This document shows, one piece after another, positions 12,140 to 24,300 of a stretch of 64,000 nt of DNA. The stretch comes from Dasypus novemcinctus (taxonomy: Eukaryota; Chordata; Mammalia; Cingulata; Dasypodidae). The stretch is from NCBI RefSeq assembly GCF_030445035.2, contig NC_080698.1, positions 3,665,501 to 3,729,500 on the forward strand. The letters are read 5' to 3'. The position numbers were made by a program, and so were the translations under genes. The first letter of the stretch is position 1, and the number at the start of each line of letters is the position of its first letter. The notes beneath the pieces are model-generated. The model saw only the letters and a list, made by a program, of their open reading frames with translations. It made no database searches and was not told the DNA's origin.

Positions 12140-12493
12140 CAGGGAAGCGAATGTGGCTCAAACAGCTGAGCTCCTGCCTACCACATGGGAGGTTCCTGGT
12201 GTCTCCTGGAGGAGATAAGCAAGAAAGTGAGCTGGCACGATAGACTGGCACGATGAGATGACACAACAAGATGACATGACAAGGAGACGCAAAGAGGAAA
12301 CACAATGAGAGAGACAACAAAGCAGGGAGCAGGGGTGGCTCAAGTGATCGAGTGCCACTCCCCTAAATGAGAGGTCCCAGGTTCGGTTCCCAGTGCCTCC
12401 TAAGGAGAAGACGGGCAGACACAGAGAACACACAGCAAGTGCAAATAACAAGGGAGGGGGAGGGAATAAATAAATCTTTTTAAAAAAATTAAG
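12140..12493 (+). mobile_element. Dimeric tRNA-derived SINE
   Basis: Two tRNA-like heads in one element: the first at about 12143 (gaagcgaatgtggctcaaac), the second at about 12330 (agcaggggtggctcaagtga), then the tail aataaataaatcttttt. A single short target duplication, tttcataat (12131-12139, 12494-12502), indicates one insertion. Confidence 0.8.
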
Positions 12494-13731
12494 TTTCATA
12501 ATTAAATTTTGTCTGCCATTGTTGAAAATAGCTGGACTACAGAACCACTCTGACTTATTTTTTCTTTAGAGACTATGCCTTCAGAATGTTTTCTATTTTG
12601 ATCTTCAAAAACAAAAGTATCATCAAATATTAGCCTGTTTTCTATATATAATAATGCAATTCAGTTAAAAAGTACTTTTAAAGACCTACTGGTTTGTCTT
12701 GCTAATAGAGCTTCAGTTCAAGTTGGGGTTTTCTGGTCTATATCCTCTAGTGTTCAGTTTCAGTGTTTGTGACTTGGGAAGAGTCAGTACTAGTAATAAC
12801 TCTTTAAAGGTTGAAAGTCATAATATTTGCTTTTTTTCTGGTAAAAAATTGTGACATTACTTTTTAAAAATTTTTTTATTTTACTTTTTTGCCTGCCTTT
12901 TGTTTTTAAGCCCCTCAAATCACACATACATAGAACATTTTAAATTAAGAAAGCAGCTTCTACAAATACCTGAAAATAACCATAGCTCAACCTTAGACCT
13001 CACCACAGTACTGAGGTCATACAATTCAGTTTTGCTCTGTTTTTTTCTTTTGCTTTTGCTGATAACATGATGCCATAGAGGAGACAAAACCTCTCCTCTA
13101 ACCCCTGCCCCATGAGATTGAGAAGTCAATGGAAAATTACTTTCTGCACCAAGTTAGAGGTGAGATATTGGAGATGAGGAGTCAGTTTTTGGCAGAAAAC
13201 TCAAGAAGCATGAGATATTTTTTTCTTTTGTTAATCACTGTACTTAGCTATCCCTCTCTGAATAATGGACCTTGAAATGTAATTGCATTTACCTGTGTTC
13301 TGGCATATTGTACCACTAGGTTTTTATAAGTTACCATCTGTAAAGGAGAAACTAAAAACATTTGAAACACTAACCAGCTTTCATTTTGAGGCATTATGGG
13401 TTTTGAAAAAAACTTGGTGTTAACGTTACTGTACATCTAAGAAGAAAGCCTAAATTTGATTATTCCACGTCTTTTATCCTATAAAGCAACCATCTTAAAG
13501 GGATGCCAAGGATCTAAGCATGTTTTAGTCTACAAAGCTAGACAGTTTTAAACTTGACATTCACATAGCCACTTCCCAGGGATTTGTGAAGATTGATGAA
13601 AATACTTTTATCATACTGAAATGTTTCCGTGTAAGTACAAAATGGGGTACTTAATATTATTGATATTATATGCATTTTTTAAAATACAGAAAAGACTTTG
13701 GAGCATTGCTGTCTACTAAAATGTCTTTCCA

Positions 13732-14138
13732 AGGAAGCGGACTTGGCCCAATGGATAGGGCATCCGTCTACCACATGGGAGGTCCACAGTTCAAACCCCG
13801 GGCCTCCTTGACCCGTGTGGAGCTGGCCCATGCTCATTGCTGATGTGCGCAAGGAGTGCCGTGCCACACAGAGTGTCCCCCGCGTAGGGAAGCCCCACGC
13901 GCAATGAGTGCGCCCCTTAAGGAGAGCCGCCCAGTGCAAAAGAAAGTGCAGCCTGCCCAGGAATGGCGTCACCCACACGGAGAGCTGACACAGCAAGATG
14001 ATACAACAAAAAGAAACACAGATTCCCGGTGCCACTGATAAGGATAGAAGTGGTCACAGAGGAACACACAGCAAATGGACACAGAGAGCAGACAGCTGTG
14101 GGGGGGGGGGGAGGAATAAATAAAAAATAAAATAGAAT
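13732..14138 (+). mobile_element. DAS-type SINE
   Basis: Sense full-length copy from aggaagcggacttggccc to the AT-rich tail. A 14-bp target duplication, aaaatgtctttcca, is at 13718-13731 and 14139-14152. Confidence 0.93.
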
Positions 14139-14454
14139 AAAATGTCTTTCCATTTTGCTTTCTTTTTCCACCCTTTTCTTCATTCTCTTAAATAATAACA
14201 TGAGCTGAAAGGTCTTGAAATTGCTTTGGAATTTGGGTCCATTAAAACTGTAGACAAAGAGAATTGACCCAGGAAAGTCTTCCCATATGATGCCATTGTT
14301 CACTTTTTATCCCTTAATGTAATGTATTATTTTTTTGTCCTCAAGGGAAAGGAAACTGACTGACATGACCAGGAATAAATGAAAATTTTATCAATAAATA
14401 GGGTAAATCAAAAGTTATTTTGTATTTGTACTGAAAACAACTTATGCTTGGTTC

Positions 14455-15290
14455 ACAGTTTATTGTTTTTTGCTTTTTTAAACTCTACTAACATATATAC
14501 AATATAACATTTCCCACTTTAACCAGTAAGCAAGTAAGTTCTGTGATGTTAAGTATAATCACAATGTTGTACTACCATCACTACCATCCATTACCAATTT
14601 TTTCCCAGTACCCTCTAATCTACTTTCTGACTCTCTGAGTTTGCTTATTCTAGTTGTTTCATTTAGTGTGATATACAATATTTGTCCTTTTGTTTCTGGC
14701 TTATTTCACTCAACACAGTGTCTTCAGAGTTCATCCATGTTGCATGTATCAGCACTTCATTCATTTTTAGGGCTGAGTAATATTCCATTATATGGATATA
14801 CCCTATTTTGTTTATCCATTCATCTGTTGATGGACACTTAGGTTGATAACACCTTTTGGATATTGTGACTAATACTGCTGTGAACACTGTTGTACTAATA
14901 TCTATATGCGTCCCTGCTTTCCATTCTTTGGAATACATAGCTAGAAGTGGAATTGCCTGGTCTGTGGTTCTGCCCAACTATTTTCCACGGTGGCCTCACC
15001 ATCTTACATTTCCACCAACAATGTACTAAGGTTCCTATTTCTCTGCATCCTCTTCAACATTTGTTGTTTTCCACTTTTTTTGTTTATTTATCATTTATTA
15101 AGAATAACTATTCTAATAAGTGTGAATGGTATCTCATGTTTTTGATTTGCATTTCCCTAATGGCTAGTGATATTGAACATCTTTTCATATGCTTATTAGC
15201 CATTTGTATATCTTCCTTGAAACAATGTCTTTTCAAATCCTTGGCCCATCTAAAAAATTTCTTTATATTAGAGAAGTTGTGTGCTTACAG
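14455..15290 (-). mobile_element. LINE-1 3' fragment, antisense
   Basis: Complement of L1 3' UTR (14455-14630) and the ORF2 C-terminal end. The minus strand still reads LLAMYSKEWKAGTHIDISTT and CPSTDEWINKIGYIHIMEYY, with stops elsewhere. Confidence 0.85.
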
Positions 15291-17385
15291 TCATGCATAA
15301 TGTACAGAATACCCATACATCACCTGTCCACCAACACTGTTGTGGCACATTTGTTACAGATTATGAAAGAACATCATCAAAATATTACTACTATGATCCA
15401 TGACTTAAATTTGGTATATTTTTTCCATACACCCCCCATTATTAATACCATCTATTAATATTGTACATTTGTCATAGTTCACGAAAGAATGCTCTCAATA
15501 TTTATACTCCTAACCACAGTTCATAATCCTCTACATGGTTTACTGTGTTATACAGTCCCATGCCTTATGCAATCCACCCAAAGTATACACTCAGTGGCAC
15601 TCATCAGAGTTGTGCAGTCATCACCTCAGTAAATTTTCGTTTTCTTTAGTCCGAAAGAAAAAATCCCATACTCTCCTATGATTTATGCTTTAGCATTGAT
15701 GTAATACCTACTTTGACTCTGATGCAAGGATATTACAACATTGCTGTTAATTATAGTCCATAAGTTACATTAATTATATTTTCCCATGTATCACCATATT
15801 CCTACCACCTTATAATAGTGATGTACATTTGTTCTAGTTTGTAGAACATTCTTTATTTGTGCTGTTAACCACAGTCATCTTCCATCACCAAGTTCACTAT
15901 GTTATACAGTCCCTAGAATATCCTCTGGCTTTCTTTCAATTGACATTTATGTCCCTAGACTGCCCTTTTAGCCACAATCACATTTACAAGCCAGCTGAGT
16001 TACTTAAACTCACTGTCATGTGTTTTTAGCAATTCTATCCATTTCCACTCTTTTACAGTCAAGCTAATTAAAAATTCTATAAACATTAAGCATCGGTACC
16101 CCTTCTTAGCCCTCATCCTTTCTCCTAGTAACCTGTACTCTAGATTTTAGAGTGTGTTTATTCTTTGTATTTAGTTCATATTTGTGAAACCATATAGTTT
16201 TGTTCTTTTATATCTGGCTTATTTCCACTCAGCATAATGTCCTCAAGGTCCATCCACATTGTCATTTGTGTCCCAATTTCATTTTCTTTTTACAGCAGCA
16301 CAGTATTCTATTATATGTATATACCACAGTTTTGTTTATCCATTCATCAGCTGATGGACACTTGGCTTGCTTCCATTCTTCGGCAATTTTGAATAACGTT
16401 GCTGTGAACATCAGTGTGCAAATGTCCGTTTGTGTTCCTGTTTTCAGTTCTTCTGGATATATTCCTAGTAGAGGGATTGTGGGATCACACAGCAATTCTA
16501 TATTTAGCTTCCTAGGAACTGCCAAACTATCTTCCACAGAGGCTGCACTGTTCTACATTCCCACCAACAGTGAAGGAATATTCCTACTTTTACACATCTT
16601 CTCCAGCACTTGTAGTTTTCTGTGTTTTTTTTTTTTTAATAATGGCCATTTTATGAGGTGTGAAATGATATCTCATTGTACTTTTCATTTGCATTTCCAT
16701 AATAGCTAGTGATATTGAACATTTTTTCGTGTGCTTTTTCAATTTGGGCCATTTTTAAGTTGGGCTGTTTGCCTTTTTGTTGAATTTTAGAAGTTTGTTC
16801 TTTATTCTGGATATTAAATCTTTATCAGATATATGGTTTCCCAATATTTTTTCCCATTCCATAGGTTGTCTTTTCACTTTCTTGATGTCTTTTGATGCTC
16901 AAAAGATTTTAGTTTTGAGGTACACTTTATCAAGTTTTTCCTTTGTTGCTTGTACTTTTGGTGTGAGTTTATGAAGCCATTGCCCTAATGCAAGATCTTA
17001 AAGGTATTCCCTTACGTTTTCTCCTAAGAGCTTTATAGTTTTAGCTCTTATATTTGGATTTTTAATTCATTTTGAGTTAAGTTTTGAGTATGGTATGAGG
17101 TGAGTGTCCAGTTTCGTTCTTCCTCACGTGGATGTCCGGTTTCCTCAGTGCTGTGTGTTGAACATGGTGTGAGGTGAGTGTCCAGTTTCGTTCTTCCTCA
17201 CGTGGATGTCCAGTTCTCTCAGCGCTGTGTGTTGGAGAAGCTGTGCTTCCCCAGCGAGTGGGTTTGGTTCCTTGTCAGAAAGCAGTTGGTCGTAGATGTG
17301 GGGCTTTATTTCTGTGCTCTTAGTTCTAATCCATTGGTCTAAATGTCTGTTCTTGTGCCAGTATTACAGTTAATTTTGATTTATT
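15291..17385 (-). mobile_element. LINE-1 3' fragment, antisense, second copy
   Basis: L1 3' UTR complement (15291-16190) followed by ORF2 C-terminal sequence (minus strand LCDPTIPLLGIYPEELKTGT, KCPSADEWINKTVVYTYNRI) up to about 17385. Contains a 74-bp tandem duplication at 17091-17234. Confidence 0.85.
17091..17234. repeat. 74-bp tandem duplication inside L1
   Basis: Two adjacent units starting tggtatgaggtgagtgtcca (17091) and tggtgtgaggtgagtgtcca (17165), nearly identical along their length. Confidence 0.9.
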
Positions 17386-18264
17386 CTCTAAGTACTTTTG
17401 GGTAAATAAAATTTTCATAATAGAGAAGATTTTATAGAATAAGAAAGAAAGGAAGTCAGGAGAGTGATTATAATAAAAAATTTCTTTTTTTTTTTAAAGA
17501 ATATTTCAGAAGGGGTTCTTGTGAGGTCAAAGTATTTTTATAATACTAAGATATTTGCCCTTTACACTCATTCTCTCATGAGTGTACAGTAGAGTTTTTC
17601 AGAGATCACATGATATGACATGTAATGGAATGAATGCTCTGACAGCTAATGGAATGTATGTTTTGTGTTTTCAAAATTTCTCAGTTTCAATTTCTAGTAG
17701 GTAAATATCAGTAGATTTAACCAACATAAACAAAAGCTCAATAATTTTTATGAACTTGGTCTCAGGAATCCTCAGACCAAAATGTATGTGAACTACTTCT
17801 CTCTGTATAAAGCTACAGCCTCATTCCTTTTCATTGTAACTTTATGATAGGGACTATTACTTTTTACTTTATTTTTTTAAGAAACCATAACCTATTTTCT
17901 TTCTGTTTTCTCAGGGAATAAAATATGAGTTTTAAGTGTGGATAATTCATTTCAGAAATCTGGTTCTTAACAGTCTTGCACCAAAGTAGAAAGCTGGGAA
18001 TAATAGTCAGAAAAACTTTCTTTTAACAGTACTGGCTGGAATGACTGTCTAATGATATGATGTGCCCACATTACTGGAGGGATCCAATTATAAGATAGAC
18101 CACTATTGTTAAGGGTGTTTTTGAAGATTAGTAGTTTAAATAGGGACGCTACTAAAAGTGATCTAATAATATATAATTTCATTATTTCTTCTTTTCCACT
18201 CACATAAAATTTGATATATTTAATTAACTTGCTTATAGTTTTTCCCCCATGTATTTTATTTCAG

Positions 18265-18339
18265 TTGGTCGCATTATGTTCCAGCTCTTCTCAGACATTT
18301 GTCCAAAAACTTGCAAAAACTTCCTTTGCCTATGTTCAG
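18265..18339 (+). CDS. NKTR: NKTR exon: cyclophilin beta-strand 2 and helix 1
   Basis: Acceptor ttcag precedes 18265 and donor gtaaat starts at 18340. It reads (V)[19 protein letters not shown] and ends inside the LCLCSG segment, the standard start of a cyclophilin fold. It enters in phase 1: TT completes a Val codon whose G lies in the missing upstream exon. The last base is the first base of a Gly codon. Confidence 0.96.
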
Positions 18340-21300
18340 GTAAATGAATTATTAAATTATTTCTAATGAGGAGTCATGGCTGACAGTTTTACCTTGCTTA
18401 ACAGCATAGATGTTTTCTTGAAAAAGTAATGTGCTGTGAAATTAGTTTTGCAACTAAACCTTACTTTCACTGACTTCTATATGAAATCAGAGGAGCATTT
18501 TTTGAGGGGAAGAGAGATATATGGTCTCAAAAATGAAAAAGCAAGTATATAATGAAAGTATATAATGTAGTTTATTAAAAAAAAGCATATTTAAGGAAGT
18601 GGACATGGCTCAACTGAAAGAATGTCCGTCTACCATATGGAGGGTCCAGGGTTCGATCCCCAGGGCCTCCTGACCTGTGTGGTAAGCTGGCTCACGTACA
18701 GTGCTGCATGCACAAGGAGTGCCCTGCCATGCAGGGGCGCCCCCACGTAGGGGTGCCCAACTCGCAAGGAGTGCGCCCCATAAGGAGAGCCACCCTGCCT
18801 GAAAAAAAGCCCAGCCTGCCCAGGAGTGGTGCTGTGCACATGGAGAGCTGATGCAGCAAGATGATGTAACAAAAAAGAGATGCAGTTTCCCAGTGCTACC
18901 AGATCAATGCAAGCGGACACAGAAGAACACACAGCAGATGGACACAGAGAGCAGACAACAGGGGGGAAGAGAAATAAATGTTAAAAAAAAAAAAAGCATA
19001 TTTGAAACTGCTTTGTCTTGGTAGAATTTTACAAATTTCATTACTCTGAACAGATTCAGCATTCCAGATTTCATAAGAGATTTAGGGTTAGAAGGTAGAG
19101 AGGCAAGACATAATGACATATTCTTTGTTATATATAATAGGATATAACTTATATTTTACTATATTTGATCTTGACCAAAAGACTTAGATGAAATATAATT
19201 TATATTTTAAATATATTGGAAAAAAACATTTTTAAAACAGAAATAGCAAACTTAAACTTCTAAAATCATATTTGAACACGTATACAATCTTTGCATGAAC
19301 GTCTTGATTCTGTTCTTTTACTAGAATAATAAGCTTCTGTAATCCATCTTGATCTGTACAAGATACAACTTAACATTTATATGGTACTTTGTATTATTAA
19401 TTTTGGATAAATTGGTTGCTTTTTATGAGGAAGCATGTGTTTGTAGCTGAACTTAATTTTTTTTTTCCAGGGGAGAAAGGCCTTGGGAAAACAACTGGGA
19501 AGAAATTATGTTATAAAGGTTCTACATTCCATCGTGTCGTTAAAAACTTTATGATTCAGGGTGGGGACTTCAGTGAAGGTAGAGCTAAAAGTTATATTCT
19601 TCGTGTTCCATCTATCAGTTTCTACAGTATTTCATTATTACTTTTAATTATAAATATCATATCACTTAGAGCACAGCGTGACTATTAGATGGTCAGTAAT
19701 AGTTGTTAGATGAATGAAGGTTATAGACCAAGAGTTGTATGCTATTTATTTTAGTAATACTTAGTAACATTATAATTACTTGGTGAATTTCCCTTACAAT
19801 GAACTTCAAAACACTGTCCAGTTTCTTTTGTTCTAGAATTTTGTTGGTGCCATTATTGTTTGAAATAAGTGGATTGTGGACATCATTTTTAACTAGTGTT
19901 TATTGTACTAAGATTTGACTCATATTTTAAAGATAAGGCTAGTTTGGGAGTCTAAAAGTTTTGATTATTCTGCAGCAATAAGGTGTTTCTTTAGCCAATT
20001 GAAACTATAAACAGTGATTTGTTTTTTATATATAAAGTATAGTTTAAGTTTTCATTATGGTTTAATATAGCTCCTTATTTGCAGGTAATGGAAAAGGTGG
20101 AGAATCAATTTATGGAGGATATTTTAAAGGTAAGGCTTAATATTTTATGGTCTTTTGTTCAGTTCTGATATTGAAGCAAGTTTGAGCATATACTTTTAAT
20201 GAGAAGAGGTTTACTTATAGTTCACTTTTTGCATGAAACTAATGCTGCATGAAAATACTTTATTTGCATGAATCTGGGGATAAATTATATTGTAATATAT
20301 AACTTTTAATTGTCAAGATTAATTAAGGCTAACTTTATGGTAAAACATGACTTTCAGCATGGAGGTTAGGCAACTATATACATGAAAACTCCTATCTTCC
20401 TGCCTAAAACTGTCAACATATTCTTTTGTTTATAGAGAATGTGGTCTTTTGCAAAATGAAAAGGTAAGAGAACGAAGCTCAGTAACACAAATTCCAATTC
20501 TGTTCCCTTGCACCCTTCCTAATAAATTTATTGACAGTCTGGTCAGGTTGTGGCTGGATATCTATATTGCTTGACGACTTGGAAAGTTCTGTATATTATT
20601 TCATACATGCATCTGTATCTTTTTTCTTTTCCCTATGGGTTATTTGCTCCATAGCAGGGAAAAGAATCTAGTTGTGTTTTTTTCCTAAACCGAGCAATTT
20701 GTTTGAATAAAAGTTGGTATTCCCTCCTTTCTAAAGGTTTGTATATTTTCTTTTGTATACTAGAAGTATATGGTTCTGTTTTATTCCTATAGTATTAGCA
20801 TTTGCATAAATCTAACTATTGCACTTGCCCCAAAAAGCCTTAGAAAAGTCAGTTGCAGAGATCTATAGTGGGGTCCACTATTATTAGGTTTTGATGCTAT
20901 GATAGCTTCAGTGTTATAATAGTCTTTTATATTTCTTTTGGGGGAAATGGATTACTACTCTTTTTCAGAAGCCTGTTCCCAAGGTAATTATTCTTTTAGT
21001 TTTCTATGTTTCTGTTTATTCTAAAGAAGGAAAGGTTTGTTTGTATCATTGTTAAAAGGAAGTTTCAATTAGCTTTCAAGATACTTCTGCTGGAATTAAA
21101 ATCATCTCTAAGTGACGTTTATAACAGGTTCTTTCCCTTTGAACCACTCGGAAACAGCTGTTTAGCTGGTTGCATTAGCATGTAGCAGTTTGAAACTAAT
21201 GATGTGGGCCACTTTGATGTGGTTGCTCTCTGTGGCAGATAGATACCTGTGCATCTTGAGATTGCATTTTGCCATTTAAGTTTTTGTTTTTTACAGAGCT

Positions 21301-24300
21301 TTCTTCCTTAGCTAATTCTGTGATCCTGTTGATTAGAAAGAATTTGCAATTTAATTTAGGCATGGCCCTGCAACTTAATTTATATAATTTTGTTTTGCTC
21401 TCACAGTCTTAGCATTAATTAGTTTTAGTAATGAATGGATTTTCCATGTAAAAATTAAGCACAAAGCAGGGTTATTAAACTTCTCTTATGCATAATCCAT
21501 TAGCAGGATAATTGGCAATTTGGAGGAAATGCACTTTACTATAGAGATCTTCCTGAAATTTCTTTACTAGTTTTCCCTGAACATTAATAGGTTAAACACC
21601 ATTTAGCCAAAGTATGTTACTATTAAAAGTGACTGTTCTAAGGCTGTTTGTATAAAGCATTAAATATATGTTCTTCTCCTCAAGGCTTAAATTAGTACTT
21701 TTTGGTCTTTTTATCCTTTTTTTATTCTATTAGTTTAAATTTTTTTCTAAGTATTCAGTCAAGTATCTGTACTGACCAGAAGAGGAATTCCATCCTTTGC
21801 TTTCTATTTATTGCTGTGAGCATTACACTTTAAAGATGGCATATAATTGGAGACTGACGAATTTGTTTTTTCTTCAAACAGATGAAAACTTTATTCTCAA
21901 ACATGACAGAGCGTTCCTTTTGTCAATGGCAAATCGAGGGAAACATACCAATGGTTCCCAGTTTTTCATGTGAGTAGGCATAATTCAGAGATGAGCTTTT
22001 CTTAAACAGAGAAGCGCTGCTCATGAGAAAGATGGTATAGTTAAACGGAGTTGAATGGTAGAGTCCTGTCTGCTGGGGCCGTCCTGATTCCTGATGTTGT
22101 AGGAACTGATGAGCGCTCACGAAGCGCCACAGCATTCAGCTTACATCCTGGATTTGAAGAGTGGGCCTTAAAAGATGTCAATTGAAGTGATACGTTATTT
22201 TCAAAATATTTTGTCATCTTAAGAAAGTGGTTTTTGAGTGTTACCAAATTTGGAGATTCAGTTTACCCAAAACTAGATTGGAAAACAAACTATGGATAAC
22301 TATTTGAAAATTATTCATAGTATGGGAGTAGATGTACCCCTGGCATGGAAAGTAGTTGATTTGAGTAAACTTTTGCATGGTTTTTTGTTTTGTTTTGTTT
22401 TTTGCTTTTTTTGTTTTTGTTTTTTGGGTTGTTTTTTTTCCTTCCTCTTACTGTAGCTCTTTGAGCCAATTTGAGAGAGGTACCATTATTTTCTGATGTC
22501 CTTTAGAGATGTAAAGATAGGTGATTTGCTGTTGAGCCAGCAATTAAAAAAAAACTCAAACTCTGTGAGGCCTCTATGCATAATTGAATTAACCTAATGT
22601 TGCTGTCATTTACACCAAAATTTATCATGAGACTATCACTCTGGAAACTTTAGAATGCTAAAATTGCTTTTTAAGAAAACAACCATCTTTACATATACCT
22701 GCTCATTTCTCACCTGAAGATTCTAAATAAGACCTTTGGCATACTTTTACTTATACTCTTATCCACAGCTACTCTAAAACCTATTTTTATTATAATCCCA
22801 TGATATAAAATGTGAAAGATAATGGGTCCAGCATGAGGTTTAATACATTTAATTGGAAGTAAATCTCTATAGTTTTTCTATGTATGTCAGAGAAATATTT
22901 TATTTATGGTTTATGAGAAAAAAGTTTTCCTTGTCATCTTTCTGAATGGATATGTATGAATGGCGCTTCCCTGTCTTTAAAGGAGTAAACTGTTCATATA
23001 AAGTAAATTTCACATTTTAAATTTGTCTGAAAAATAGATTTCCAGATGATCTGATAAAGTTCAGATAAGGGGCATTCCAGTATATGAATGTCCTAAAAAT
23101 GGAAAGCTGATAGACGATGGTAATGCTGGGAGTTATACAAGAAGGAAGTTCTGAAGCAGTTTTTCCCATATCTTGTTTTGATCCCACAGAATGTTTGGTT
23201 ATTACACTTCTTCACTAGAGTATTTTTCTATTCTTAACCTTCTTAAGGGCCAAAATTTGTGGGAAGTATTTTGAAAAACTTCTTTCATAGTAATGTATTG
23301 TAGGAGCTGCTTAGTCTTTGATTGAAGTCTCCCATTTCCATTTTTAAGCTTATCTGAACTGTGAACATGATAAACTAACGATTTATTGGTCAAGAAGCTA
23401 CCATCCGAGGGCTCTAAAGTTTCTTTTGGATTTCATTTTTTATATCAGTACATTTAAAATTTGCGATACCAGGTAGCATCAGCTTCTGGCCAGTGTAGAG
23501 ATGAGTTTGTTTATAAAATGTTAGAGATAAAACTATTATATCTAGATACGTTAATTGAAATCCAGTATATGATATTCTTTCTTCAAAAAGTCTTTTTTTT
23601 ATGTTATTTACTACTTCTTAAGTCTTTACTAGTAATGTTTGATATCAAACAAAATTAAGGCCACTACCTGGCATGATTTTACATTGGAATACTATTTTCG
23701 ACAAAGAATGCCAAATGAAAATTTTAACTTCGATAAATTAGGATTAACATTTTTAACTTGTTTTTAAGTGTAGATGGCACTAAAATCACAATGAACTTGT
23801 GATTGGGAAGAAGGATTTCTACCTTAAGTTTTCAATTTACTTCTGAAAAGGAGTTTTCAGTTAAAGGCAATCTTGAATTAACTGAACATTTTTGGACACA
23901 TGCAAAAATCCATACCTCCTGATTTTGTTTTTTTTTTAAAGGAGCGTTTGTGCTTATGTATGTGCTTCTTGTATGCTGGCTAAAAGTACCAATTCCCATG
24001 GACTGCAGGATAAAATCAAACTAACACTCACGTTTCTAAACTGAATGTTTTCTTGCTTTACATAAAGGGTAGGTAAAATGGAGATCGTGCCCCATAGAAG
24101 AAAAACCCATATTGAACACTTTCAGATCTTTAAAAAAATTTGTGTAGTGTAAGTCCAAATCATTTTGGAATTGGAAGTAGTAAACAGCAATCACAGATAA
24201 TAGCTCCATTAGTTGAAGTTTCAGGGGGATAGTTGCAGGCCCATCTGATGGTCTCCCATGCATGATGCCTGCCTTTTACCCCATTGCCACAGCTCCTCAC

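Noticed and set aside
17091-17234. Possible CRISPR-like direct repeats
   Set aside because: Two long tandem units inside an L1 of a mammalian genome, without spacers.
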